In this document: one piece after another, positions 32,726 through 41,740 of the stretch
Layout: each line of letters begins with the position of its first letter
Position numbering within the stretch: the first letter of the stretch is position 1
Assembly: GCA_031553415.1 (NCBI GenBank)
Contig: JAVBLO010000032.1
Coordinates: forward strand, 1 to 64,000
Source of the DNA: JAIRVZ01 sp031553415
GTDB taxonomy: Bacteria > Bacteroidota > Bacteroidia > Bacteroidales > Azobacteroidaceae
Length of the DNA stretch: 64,000 nucleotides
Reading direction: 5' to 3'
The notes under the pieces: generated by a model
Database searches by the model: none
What the model was told of the DNA's origin: nothing
What the model saw: only the letters and a program-made list of their open reading frames with translations
Made by a program: the position numbers and the translations under genes

Positions 32726-34061
32726 AAATTTTAGCAGTATCATCTTTATCTTCAACAAATAATACAGAAAAAGCGGCTATAAACAAACAAACACCAGCCA
32801 TAATTATGGCGTAAACAGCTTGTGAATCATAGAACCGTTTTACAATCGGTCCTCCCAAAATACCATTTATAATTTGAGGCATAGTGATGAAGAAATTAAA
32901 GATTCCCATGTAGATTCCCATCTTCTTTGCCGGGATGGAACCTGCAAGAATAGCGTAAGGCATAGCTAAAATACTTCCCCATGCCATCCCGACTCCTATC
33001 ATCGGTATTAACAACATTTTTGGATCTGAAATGAAATAAATAGAAATCAAAGCTATTCCACCCATAACCAATGAAAAAGCATGGGTGCGTTTTCTGCCTA
33101 TTTTCTTTGCAATGGCAGGTAAACAAAATGCATAGATAGCCGAAACAGCATTGTATATACCAAAAATAATTCCAACCCAATTGCCGGCATTTTGAAATGT
33201 TTCGGATGAAGTATCGTGAATATCTGTTCCATATATGTGTACTGCTACTGCAGGCGTTGTGAATACCCACATGGAAAAGAGAGCAAACCAGGAAAAAAAC
33301 TGCACTACTCCCAATTGCTTCATCGTTTTGGGCATAGATTTGAAATCCTGGAAAATGGCAGTAAAAAAACTCCGGTTATCGTTTTGTTCCGGATTACCGG
33401 ATTCGCTTTCATACGATTCTGGCGGATATTCTTTGGTAGTGAAAATAGTCCACAGAACAGCGCCAAGCAAGATGGCTGCTCCGGTATAGAATGAAAATAT
33501 TACATTATCCGGAATATGACCTTCAGGCGCTATTTTAGAGATTCCAATCCATTCTGCCAAAATATAAGGAAGCCATGAACCTAATAACGCTCCGAAACCA
33601 ATCAATGAAGTTTGTACAGAAAAACCCAATGTGCGCTGATCTGATGGTAACAAATCTGCGACTAAGGCACGGAATGGTTCCATTGCGATGTTGATAGATG
33701 CATCCATAACCATCAGCATTCCCGCTCCGATGAACATGGCCGGAGCAAAAGCCGTAAACATGGCAGAATTGGGCATCAGTATTAATGCTATGGATGTAAG
33801 AACAGCACCGGCAAGGAAATAAGGACGCCTTCTTCCTAACTTTGTCCAGGTTTTATCGCTGTAATGTCCGATTATAGGCTGGACAACCATTCCGGTTAGA
33901 GGCGCTGCAATCCAGAACCAGGATAAATGTTCCACATCTGCCCCGAAAGTCTGAAGGATACGGCTTGCATTGGCATTTTGCAATGCAAATCCAAATTGAA
34001 TGCCAAGAAATCCGAAACTCATGTTCCAGATATCCCAAAACGACATGCGTTTTTTTTTCAT
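32724..34061 (-). CDS. MFS sugar (maltodextrin-type) transporter
   Basis: A 445-residue inner-membrane transporter with twelve hydrophobic helices. The N-terminal half shows FWDIWNMSFGFLGIQFGFALQNAN and the loop GHYSDKTWTKLGRRRPY, typical of the GPH/SLC45-like sugar symporters that accompany maltose and sucrose loci in Bacteroidota. By position it should import maltose or small maltodextrins from the periplasm. It lies 16 bases downstream of the LacI-type gene and 25 upstream of the GH13 lipoprotein, forming a three-gene operon. Confidence 0.88.
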   Translation of the reverse strand: MKKKRMSFWDIWNMSFGFLGIQFGFALQNANASRILQTFGADVEHLSWFWIAAPLTGMVVQPIIGHYSDKTWTKLGRRRPYFLAGAVLTSIALILMPNSAMFTAFAPAMFIGAGMLMVMDASINIAMEPFRALVADLLPSDQRTLGFSVQTSLIGFGALLGSWLPYILAEWIGISKIAPEGHIPDNVIFSFYTGAAILLGAVLWTIFTTKEYPPESYESESGNPEQNDNRSFFTAIFQDFKSMPKTMKQLGVVQFFSWFALFSMWVFTTPAVAVHIYGTDIHDTSSETFQNAGNWVGIIFGIYNAVSAIYAFCLPAIAKKIGRKRTHAFSLVMGGIALISIYFISDPKMLLIPMIGVGMAWGSILAMPYAILAGSIPAKKMGIYMGIFNFFITMPQIINGILGGPIVKRFYDSQAVYAIIMAGVCLFIAAFSVLFVEDKDDTAKI

Positions 34062-34077
34062 GGTATGTTATTGAAAA

Positions 34078-35106
34078 TTAAATTTTTCTTGTTGATTCTC
34101 TTACAACAAGTTGGGTTTTAATTACCTTACTTATAATGCCTTCCTTGTTTTCCTGTCCTTGCAGTCTATTAATCAACAGCCTGGCTGCAGTCGCTCCGAC
34201 ATCAAACCCTCTTTGATCTACTGAAGTAAGGTTAGGAGATGTATATTGAGAAATATAACTATTTGTGAACCCGCAAATGGAAATGTCCTCAGGAATTTTC
34301 AAATTAAATGATTTTACAATATTAATGCATGTAGCAGCAACTTCATCATTGATAGCAAAAAAAGCATCCGGTTTATTTTCCTGTTGAAGCATTTGAGGTA
34401 CTATTTCCTGAGCGGCAGCAGTTGAGTCACAAATAAACATTAAATTTTTGTCGACAGGTAATTTGTGTTTTCGTAAAGCATCTTCATAACCCATTCTCCG
34501 GTTATTCGAGAGGGCTAATATGGGATTTCCTCCCAGCAGTACAATTCGTTTACAATTCGTGTTTATCAAATGTTCTACAGCATTGAATGCTCCTGTATAA
34601 TCATCTACAACCACCTTATCGGTGCTGATTCCCATGCAAATGCGGTCAAAAAAAACTAATGGGATATCATTGTCAATAATTTCCTGAAAGTGTTGAAAGA
34701 TTTTTGTTTGCTTGGATACGGAAGCTAAAACACCACAAACGCGTGCGGAGAGTAGAGTTTCTGTACATGAGATTTCCCGTTCATAGTCTTCGTTCGATTG
34801 GCAAAAAAGAACTTCATAATCATCTTTTTCAGCTTCTTTTTCAATTCCCGATAAAACAGATGAAAAAAAATAATGCACAATTTCAGGTATAATTACTCCT
34901 ATAGTATTACTTTTCTGCATTCGTAGTCCCAAGGCCAAAGCATTAGGCTTATATTTGTGCTCTTGAGCATATTTTTTAACCAACTCTTTTGTTTCTTCAC
35001 TTATTTCCGGATGATCTTTGAGCGACCTGGAAACTGTTGAAGGTGAAAGGTTCAAAGCCCGGGCTATGTCTTTTAAAGTTATTTGTTTTTTTTCCATGGT
35101 ACCCAT
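34078..35106 (-). CDS. LacI family transcriptional regulator
   Basis: A 342-residue LacI/GalR-type regulator. The N-terminal helix-turn-helix TLKDIARALNLSPSTVSRSL is at about residues 9-28, followed by the hinge helix region KPNALALGLRM and a periplasmic-binding-like sugar domain (NTIGVIIPEI to the C-terminus). Met4 is an alternative start. It is divergent from the sus-like genes and leads the operon with the MFS transporter and GH13 lipoprotein. Palindromes based on GCAAACG upstream of susC and of the second T9SS amylase are candidate binding sites. SusR of Bacteroides thetaiotaomicron is a different family. Confidence 0.93.
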   Translation of the reverse strand: MGTMEKKQITLKDIARALNLSPSTVSRSLKDHPEISEETKELVKKYAQEHKYKPNALALGLRMQKSNTIGVIIPEIVHYFFSSVLSGIEKEAEKDDYEVLFCQSNEDYEREISCTETLLSARVCGVLASVSKQTKIFQHFQEIIDNDIPLVFFDRICMGISTDKVVVDDYTGAFNAVEHLINTNCKRIVLLGGNPILALSNNRRMGYEDALRKHKLPVDKNLMFICDSTAAAQEIVPQMLQQENKPDAFFAINDEVAATCINIVKSFNLKIPEDISICGFTNSYISQYTSPNLTSVDQRGFDVGATAARLLINRLQGQENKEGIISKVIKTQLVVRESTRKI

Positions 35107-35232
35107 ATTTATTTTAAAACATAAGTAACCAAGGTTGATACTTGATTTTATTTTTGTAAAAGACTGAAATAAATGGAGTTGTGAGATAACTATAAGGTCT
35201 TGTAATTCTCAATTTTTTAAAACAAAAAAACG

Positions 35233-35257
35233 TTCCTGAATTTGTCGGTTTCAGGAA
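35233..35257 (-). terminator. Terminator-like hairpin upstream of lacI
   Basis: On the minus strand TTCCTGAA pairs with TTCAGGAA around a 9-nt loop and is followed by CG and seven T. It would stop minus-strand transcripts coming through the TC/GA tract before they reach lacI, or act as an attenuator. Confidence 0.55.
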
Positions 35258-35289
35258 AGCTAACTGTAAGATTTTAGGCAAGATAGCCC

Positions 35290-35320
35290 TTTGAAAATGA
35301 AAATATTTTCTGTAATTTAG
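35290..35320 (+). promoter_or_regulatory. Possible promoter reading into the TC tract
   Basis: TTTG (35290-35293), 19 nt, then TAATTTAG (35313-35320): one mismatch to TAnnTTTG at ideal spacing. The predicted start would fall at the edge of the (TC)29 tract. Confidence 0.45.
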
Positions 35321-35325
35321 CGACC

Positions 35326-35388
<63 letters not shown>

Positions 35389-35515
35389 AGAAATAAATCA
35401 GCAACTCCAAATTTGAAATGTTAAATTTAGAATTGCTTATTAAAGAAATTTGAAATAGAGAATGGTTGCTCATTTTGTAAATAAATATTATAAATTGTTT
35501 TATCTCAACTCAAGG

Positions 35516-35523
35516 CAAATGTA
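35516..35523 (-). promoter_or_regulatory. Possible distal -7 box for lacI or a minus-strand leader RNA
   Basis: The minus strand reads TACATTTG, matching TAnnTTTG. A transcript from here would run through the (GA) tract and the terminator-like hairpin before lacI. Confidence 0.4.
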
Positions 35524-35614
35524 GCAGTATTTCTTGAAAGTATAGTGAATTTTTTTGTAAATTTTTCCTTTGTTCAATATCTGTAAATTAAATTTTGTGC
35601 CAAAATTTTAATTT

Positions 35615-35630
35615 ACGCAAACGATTGCAT
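35615..35630. promoter_or_regulatory. Candidate LacI-type operator, distal site upstream of susC
   Basis: GCAAACGATTGC at 35617-35628, flanked by A/T, is a near-palindrome of the LacI-family type with a central CG. The core recurs exactly 89 bases downstream. Confidence 0.65.
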
Positions 35631-35703
35631 AGATTTTTTATCTGTATTTGTCTATTCTCTAAATCTTTCCTTTTAAATTTTTGTTACTATTACATATCTA
35701 AAA

Positions 35704-35719
35704 ATGCAAACGATTGCAT
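35704..35719. promoter_or_regulatory. Candidate LacI-type operator, proximal site upstream of susC
   Basis: ATGCAAACGATTGCAT has perfect ATGCAA/TTGCAT half-sites. Its centre is about 66 bp upstream of the centre of the susC -7 box, a position that would suit activation more than blocking. Confidence 0.7.
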
Positions 35720-35773
35720 TGAAAATAAGTGTAAATATCAGGAAAATGCCTTATAGAATTTAACCAATGTATT

Positions 35774-35781
35774 TAAGTTTG
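35774..35781 (+). promoter_or_regulatory. Promoter -7 box for susC
   Basis: TAAGTTTG matches TAnnTTTG, 62 nt upstream of the susC ATG. No good -33 element, as expected for a regulated promoter. Confidence 0.55.
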
Positions 35782-35843
35782 TTGGCAAATATTACAAAAA
35801 AAAGTACAAATATCATACATTATTAATCTTAAATAATTTACAC

Positions 35844-38800
35844 ATGAAGGAAAAGTTTTTATCTCCTCTAAAAAAGGTTTTATCAACCTTGCTTATTGGT
35901 TTTCTTCTCTCTTTACCGGCATATTCTCAGAATAGTATGGTAAATGGGGTAATAAAGGATTCCAAAACGGGTGAAAGTATTGTCGGTGCCAGCATTGTCG
36001 TGAAAGGCACAACGCGCGGAACGGTTACTGATATAGATGGTAATTTTTCTGTTGAGGCATCCAAAGGAAATACATTGCAGGTCTCTTTTTTGGGATATGC
36101 ATCACAAGAAGTGGTTGTAGACCCTTCAAAACCTTTGGCGGTCTTCTTAAAAGAAGATACTCAGTTTTTGGATGAGGTCGTAGTGATTGGTTACGGTACG
36201 ATGAAAAAAAGCGACCTGACCGGTTCAATTGCTGCGCTTGGAGAAAGGGAGTTTCAAAAAGGTGTGATTGTCAATCCGACATCGTTGATTTCAGGTAAAG
36301 TGGCCGGTGTACAAATCACATCTACCGGCGGACGTGCAGGGAGCGGCAATCAAATCCGTATTCGTGGCGGCGCTTCTTTGGATGCAAGCAACGACCCGCT
36401 TATCGTAATTGACGGTGTCCCTTTAGATAACGAGGATATTTCAGGTGCAACGAGTCCGTTATCGACTATCAATCCCAACGATATCGAATCGATGAATATT
36501 CTGAAAGATGCTTCGGCGACTGCTATTTATGGTTCCCGCGCTTCCAACGGGGTGATTATTATCACCACTAAAAAAGGAGCTATAGGGCAAAAAACGAGAG
36601 TGGACATATCATCACAAAATTCGATTGCTACCATTGCCCGCAGAGTGGAAGTGCTTTCGGCCGATCAATTCCGGGATGTTGTGACCACCCAAGCTACAGC
36701 ACGATTTAATGCGGATAAAGCTGCCCAATATATCGGTTACCTCGGCACAGCCAATACCGACTGGCAAGACCAGATATTCCGCAATGCTTTCACTACAGAT
36801 AATAATATCAGTATTACTGGCGCTGACGAAATTTTCCCTTACCGGATCGCTGCAGGATTTCTCAGCCAGGATGGTATTTTGGAGACAGACAATATGAAAC
36901 GGGGAACTATCTCTCTTAATCTTTCTCCGGTTTTCTTTGAAAACCATTTATCTGTGAATTTGAACGTAAAAGGCATCTGGACTCACTCCCGTTTTGGAAA
37001 TGGAGATGCCATTGGCGCAGCTTTGCGTATGGATCCGACACAACCCGTCACAGCCAATGGTTTCGATAAGTACAATGGTTATTGGGCTTGGTTGGAATCG
37101 AATGGTGATTTGAAGTCTTTAGCTACCAAAAATCCGGTGGCGTTGCTTCAAGCCAAGGATGATCAGTCGGACGTTTATCGCAGCATTGGAAATGCCCAGT
37201 TCGATTATAAATTTCATTTTTTGCCTGATTTGCGTGCTAATTTGAATTTAGGTTATGATGTTTCTCAAGGAAAGGGAGGAGTGGTTACTCAACCTTGGTC
37301 TCCGGCAGAGTATCCAAAAGGAAAAAGAACCTACTTCGACCAGAAAAAGCAAAATACACTTTTGGAATTTTATTTGAACTATACCAAACAGTTAAACGAT
37401 GCGAATCGCCTTGAAATAATGGGTGGTTATACCTGGCAGGATTGGAAAACAACAAACAAACCATTTGATGAATATTATTATGATAATGTAACTGTTGCAA
37501 AACCAGCAGGTATCGAAATTCCTGTGCAAAACCGGTTGATTTCTTTCTATGGTCGCTTGAATTACAATCTTCTTGAACGATATTTATTAACAGCGACGGT
37601 TCGTAGAGATGGTTCATCTCGGTTTAGCCCAAGTAATCGTTGGGGTATTTTTCCATCCGTAGCATTGGCCTGGCGTATTCATGATGAAGCTTTTCTTAAA
37701 GATGTTGATGCCCTTTCCAACTTAAAACTTCGTTTAGGTTGGGGTATCACCGGACAACAAGACTTTGGCAATGAAGTTGAGGATAATTTTGGCTGGTTGC
37801 CTATTTATGTATTAAGCGATCCGAATGCCCAGGCTCAATTCGGAAATGCTTACTATTCCGGTTGGCGTCCCAATGGTTATGACGCAGATCGTAAATGGGA
37901 AGAAACTACTACCAAAAATATCGGTGTGGACTGGGGATTTGTAAACAACCGCATTTATGGTAGCATAGATTATTATCAAAAACATACGAAAGATTTGCTA
38001 AATAGGGTACCTCTACCCGCAGGTAGTAACTTTACTCCTTATATTGTAAAAAATATCGGAACAATGGATAATTGGGGGGTGGAAGGTAATATTGGTGTAG
38101 TAGCTGTAGAAAACAAAGACATGCGTTGGGAGCTTGGATTCAATGTTACTTTTAATAATACAGAAATTACCAAATTATCTTTAAACGATGATTCCGATTC
38201 GGATTATAAAGGAGCAATGGTAGGCGGCATTTCCGGAGGTACAGGAAATACGATTCAAATTCACAAAGTCGGTTATGCTCCCAATTCATTTTATGTTTAC
38301 CGGCAAGTATATGATGAAAATGGGAAACCGATAGAAGGTATGTATGAGGATCTCAACGGGGATGGTGTAGTAAATGACCAGGATTTGTATATTTACCATA
38401 AACCTGCCCCTGATTGGTATATGGGTTTCAACACTTCATTTACATATAAAAAATGGTCGCTGGCTACAGCATTACGCGCAAGCATCGGAAATTATGTTTA
38501 CAACAACGTAAATTCTGATTTGGGTAATTTTTCGCAAACTCTGAATCCCAACAGTTTCTTGATGAACAATGTGGTAGATGGCTTAAACAGTAATTTCTAT
38601 GACCGTCAGTTGCTCTCAGATTATTATGTTCAAGAAGCTTCATTCCTGAAAATGGATTATGTTCAATTGGCTTATGATTTTGGTAAAATTTTCCGCAGGG
38701 CAAACCTGCGTGCCAATTTCTCTGTTCAAAACGTATTTACAGTAACCAAATACGATGGTATTGATCCTGAAGTTATAAATGATGATAACAGAGGTATAGA

Positions 38801-38858
38801 CAATAATTTCTATCCGAATCCGCGTACATACGTCCTTGGATTAAATCTTAATTTCTAA
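35844..38858 (+). CDS. susC: SusC-like TonB-dependent outer-membrane transporter
   Basis: Outer-membrane porin that imports starch oligosaccharides using TonB energy, with SusD as lid. The 1004-residue protein has a signal peptide (about 1-28), an N-terminal carboxypeptidase-regulatory-like domain (VNGVIKDSKTGESIVGASIV), the TonB box region DEVVVIGYG, a plug domain with IRIRGGAS and SNGVIIITTKKG, and a C-terminal barrel ending in Phe (LNLNF). Starch specificity is inferred from the surrounding GH13 and SusE/SusF genes. Followed by susD after 19 bases. Confidence 0.94.
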   Translation: MKEKFLSPLKKVLSTLLIGFLLSLPAYSQNSMVNGVIKDSKTGESIVGASIVVKGTTRGTVTDIDGNFSVEASKGNTLQVSFLGYASQEVVVDPSKPLAVFLKEDTQFLDEVVVIGYGTMKKSDLTGSIAALGEREFQKGVIVNPTSLISGKVAGVQITSTGGRAGSGNQIRIRGGASLDASNDPLIVIDGVPLDNEDISGATSPLSTINPNDIESMNILKDASATAIYGSRASNGVIIITTKKGAIGQKTRVDISSQNSIATIARRVEVLSADQFRDVVTTQATARFNADKAAQYIGYLGTANTDWQDQIFRNAFTTDNNISITGADEIFPYRIAAGFLSQDGILETDNMKRGTISLNLSPVFFENHLSVNLNVKGIWTHSRFGNGDAIGAALRMDPTQPVTANGFDKYNGYWAWLESNGDLKSLATKNPVALLQAKDDQSDVYRSIGNAQFDYKFHFLPDLRANLNLGYDVSQGKGGVVTQPWSPAEYPKGKRTYFDQKKQNTLLEFYLNYTKQLNDANRLEIMGGYTWQDWKTTNKPFDEYYYDNVTVAKPAGIEIPVQNRLISFYGRLNYNLLERYLLTATVRRDGSSRFSPSNRWGIFPSVALAWRIHDEAFLKDVDALSNLKLRLGWGITGQQDFGNEVEDNFGWLPIYVLSDPNAQAQFGNAYYSGWRPNGYDADRKWEETTTKNIGVDWGFVNNRIYGSIDYYQKHTKDLLNRVPLPAGSNFTPYIVKNIGTMDNWGVEGNIGVVAVENKDMRWELGFNVTFNNTEITKLSLNDDSDSDYKGAMVGGISGGTGNTIQIHKVGYAPNSFYVYRQVYDENGKPIEGMYEDLNGDGVVNDQDLYIYHKPAPDWYMGFNTSFTYKKWSLATALRASIGNYVYNNVNSDLGNFSQTLNPNSFLMNNVVDGLNSNFYDRQLLSDYYVQEASFLKMDYVQLAYDFGKIFRRANLRANFSVQNVFTVTKYDGIDPEVINDDNRGIDNNFYPNPRTYVLGLNLNF

Positions 38859-38877
38859 CCAATAAAACAAGAAAAAT

Positions 38878-40467
38878 ATGGAAAAGTATATATATAAATT
38901 CATTGCAATAGTAACGCCCCTATTGGTGACGTTGGCTTCTTGTACGGATTTGGATATTTATCCTGAAAATACGTCTACTGCGGAAGAAGTATTCTCAACG
39001 TTCGAAGGCACAAAAGGTGCACTGGCGAAAGTATATCTTGCTTATACGACAACAGGAAATGAAAGTCCTGCCGGAAAAACGGATTTGGACATTCCTGGTA
39101 TTGACGAAGGTTCAAATGCAGACTTCTTACGTGTTTGGTTCAATCACCAGGAACTTCCTACCGAAGAAGCGCATTGTCTTTGGAATGATGCAGGAATACC
39201 CGAATTGAATTACATTAATTTTACAAACGATGATAAATTCACATCCGGTTTGTATTACCGGGTAGTCATGCAAATTATGTATGCTAACGAATTTATCAGG
39301 AATGCAAATGACGGTTTGGGCGATGAAGTTAAAAATTTCAAAGCCGAAGCTCGTTTTATCCGCGCATTCGATTATTGGGTATTGATGGATATTTTTGGAA
39401 ATCCTCCATTCGTAACAGAAAATGATGAGCTGAATATTCTGCCTACTCAAATCAATCGTGCAGATTTATTTAAATATGTAGAATCGGAGTTATTGGATAT
39501 TACAAACAATAATTTGTTGAAGGCAGCTAAAACAAATGAATATGGACGCGCTGACCAAGCGGCAGCCTGGGCTTTACTTGCCCGTCTTTATTTGAATGCT
39601 GAAGTTTATACGGGAACGGCCCGTTGGACTGATGCTGCTACTTATGCCAAAAAAGTAATTGACGCTGGTTATTCATTGAAAGGTAAATACGAAGATTTGT
39701 TTTTGGCAGATAACAATAAGAACAACCCCGAATTCATTTTGGCGATTGCTTATGATGGACTTAAGGCTTATGGTTATGGAGGATCTTCATTTTTGATTAA
39801 CTGCGGTTCAAGCGTAGATTATCAGACAAAGTATGCCGATAAAATTATCAGCTATGGAATGTTAGGCAACAATCACCTTTGGAATGGATACCGTACAAGG
39901 AAAGAATTCTCGGACAAATTTGAATCAAATGACAAACGATTTTTATTTGTAGGTGAAAATCCGGCATTGGGAGACGATCCTTCAGAATCGACGAATGGCT
40001 TACAACCCTATAAATACCGCAACATCACTTCCGCTTCAACGGTTGGAAATCCGGTTTATGGCTCTAATGCAGGTCAGGATTTTGCAGACAATGACTTCCC
40101 ATTGTTCCGTTTGGCAGAACAATACTTAATTTATGCGGAAGCAGTAGTGCGTGGTGGTAGTGGTTCAAAAACAGATGCGGTAGATTATATCAATGAATTA
40201 CGTAGCCGGGCAGGTGTGGGCGATATTGATGAAAGTCAATTAACAACGGATTTCATTCTTGACGAACGTGTTCGTGAATTGTATTGGGAATGTTTCCGTC
40301 GTACCGACTTGATTCGTTATAATCTGTTTACCACTTCGACTTATGTTTGGGAATGGAAGGGCGGCATGCAAAGCGGTCATGGAGTAGACTCACATTTCAA
40401 TATTTATCCGATACCATCATCCGACATCAATGCCAATACTAATTTGAAACAAAATACAGGGTATTAA
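38878..40467 (+). CDS. susD: SusD-like starch-binding lipoprotein
   Basis: Surface lipoprotein that captures glycans and closes the SusC channel. The 529-residue protein has a lipobox LASC with Cys22, then the helical TPR-rich SusD fold: EARFIRAFDYWVLMDIFGNPPF, AAWALLARLYLNAEVYTG, and the C-terminal FPLFRLAEQYLIYAEAV and RVRELYWECFRRTDLIRY motifs typical of the RagB/SusD family. Normal length. It is paired with susC and followed by susE after 38 bases. Confidence 0.94.
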   Translation: MEKYIYKFIAIVTPLLVTLASCTDLDIYPENTSTAEEVFSTFEGTKGALAKVYLAYTTTGNESPAGKTDLDIPGIDEGSNADFLRVWFNHQELPTEEAHCLWNDAGIPELNYINFTNDDKFTSGLYYRVVMQIMYANEFIRNANDGLGDEVKNFKAEARFIRAFDYWVLMDIFGNPPFVTENDELNILPTQINRADLFKYVESELLDITNNNLLKAAKTNEYGRADQAAAWALLARLYLNAEVYTGTARWTDAATYAKKVIDAGYSLKGKYEDLFLADNNKNNPEFILAIAYDGLKAYGYGGSSFLINCGSSVDYQTKYADKIISYGMLGNNHLWNGYRTRKEFSDKFESNDKRFLFVGENPALGDDPSESTNGLQPYKYRNITSASTVGNPVYGSNAGQDFADNDFPLFRLAEQYLIYAEAVVRGGSGSKTDAVDYINELRSRAGVGDIDESQLTTDFILDERVRELYWECFRRTDLIRYNLFTTSTYVWEWKGGMQSGHGVDSHFNIYPIPSSDINANTNLKQNTGY

Positions 40468-40505
40468 TGCAATGATTGTTAAACATTAAATGAAATAGAC
40501 TAACA

Positions 40506-41657
40506 ATGAAAAATATATATAATATAATTATGTTGCTTGCTTGCCTGACTTTCTTTTGGGCTTGCGAATCAGACGATCATCCGACAGCGTTGACACCGGA
40601 TACTTTTGTATTGAATACGCCGGCTTATGTTTCCGGTATTTATGATTTGGAAAATACGGAAAGCGTTCAGCTTACCTGTACTCAACCAGCTTACGGTTTT
40701 ACCGCCGCAACCACATACCGGGTGCAAGTTGCCACTGAAAATTCGTTTGAGGAATTTGTTACACTTCCTACTCCTTATAAATTGGCAAAGATGGATGTGA
40801 GCGCTTCCGAAATGGCTGTCGCAATAGTGAACCTACTGGGCATTACTGATGAAGCGGATTTCCCGACAGAAACATTCCCGGTTTATATACGGATGTCTGC
40901 AGAACTATCAAACGGTAGCCGCCAGGTATTGTCAAATATCATTACATTACCTAATGTGAAAGGTTATTTTGCTCTGGATCCTATGGTAATGCCGGAAAAT
41001 ATGTACATAATAGGAAATATTACTAATAATTGGGATTGGAATGCGGCAACCACCATGGTGCCTGTTTGGGGAGCAGACGGTAAATTCTGGGCTCTTCAAT
41101 ACTTAGGAAAAGACGGTGATAATAACAATGCCGAAATCAAATTCAGCACAACAAATAAGTGGGATGGCAATGATTTTGGTATGCAAACTGCCGACATTGA
41201 TGATGCTTCGAAAACATTGGCAGGTATTTCGGGCGATAATAATATCGTGATTGGAAATCCTGGCTGGTACATCGTAGTGGTGAAAACCGAAATTTCAGGA
41301 CGTGATTATGTTTACCACGTACAATTCCTTGAACCAAAGGTTTATTTGTGTGGAAATGCAGCCGGAGGAGTATGGGGTGCAGGAGACAATAACCAGTTTA
41401 CAGTGCCCGATATTTCATTAGGCGCCGATGTCGAATTTGTATCACCTGCATTTACCGGAAACGCAGCCGGCGAAAGTGATGGCGGAGTTCGCGCTTGTGT
41501 TGTTCTCAGTGGTCAGGAATGGTGGCATACCGAATTCATGGTATTTAATGAAAAATTGATATACAGAGGAAACGGAGGCGATCAGGATAGAGTTTCCGGA
41601 AGCATTGGTCAAAAATTGCACATCAATTTCACCAAATCAACAGGAAAAATTCAATAA
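40506..41657 (+). CDS. susE: SusE-like outer-membrane starch-binding lipoprotein
   Basis: A 383-residue lipoprotein (Cys20 after a hydrophobic leader) that by homology sits on the cell surface and binds starch. After an Asp/Thr-rich tether it has an Ig-like N-terminal SusE domain (QLTCTQPAYGFTAATTYRVQV), and then carbohydrate-binding modules with aromatic positions such as NITNNWDWN and GNAAGGVWGAGDN. It is followed by a stable hairpin and then by the SusF-like gene. The assignment rests on position and on the SusE domain pattern. Confidence 0.85.
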   Translation: MKNIYNIIMLLACLTFFWACESDDHPTALTPDTFVLNTPAYVSGIYDLENTESVQLTCTQPAYGFTAATTYRVQVATENSFEEFVTLPTPYKLAKMDVSASEMAVAIVNLLGITDEADFPTETFPVYIRMSAELSNGSRQVLSNIITLPNVKGYFALDPMVMPENMYIIGNITNNWDWNAATTMVPVWGADGKFWALQYLGKDGDNNNAEIKFSTTNKWDGNDFGMQTADIDDASKTLAGISGDNNIVIGNPGWYIVVVKTEISGRDYVYHVQFLEPKVYLCGNAAGGVWGAGDNNQFTVPDISLGADVEFVSPAFTGNAAGESDGGVRACVVLSGQEWWHTEFMVFNEKLIYRGNGGDQDRVSGSIGQKLHINFTKSTGKIQ

Positions 41658-41670
41658 AAGTCAGAAACTC

Positions 41671-41698
41671 GTTATCCCGGTACTTGGACCGGGGTAAC
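41671..41698 (+). other. Stable intercistronic hairpin between susE and susF
   Basis: GTTATCCCGGT pairs with ACCGGGGTAAC (11 bp, one G-T) around a 6-nt loop, 13 bases after the susE stop. No U-run follows, so mRNA stabilisation or processing is more likely than termination. Confidence 0.55.
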
Positions 41699-41740
41699 TT
41701 GACGAACTTTATATTTATTAAAAATAAAATTTGATAGACA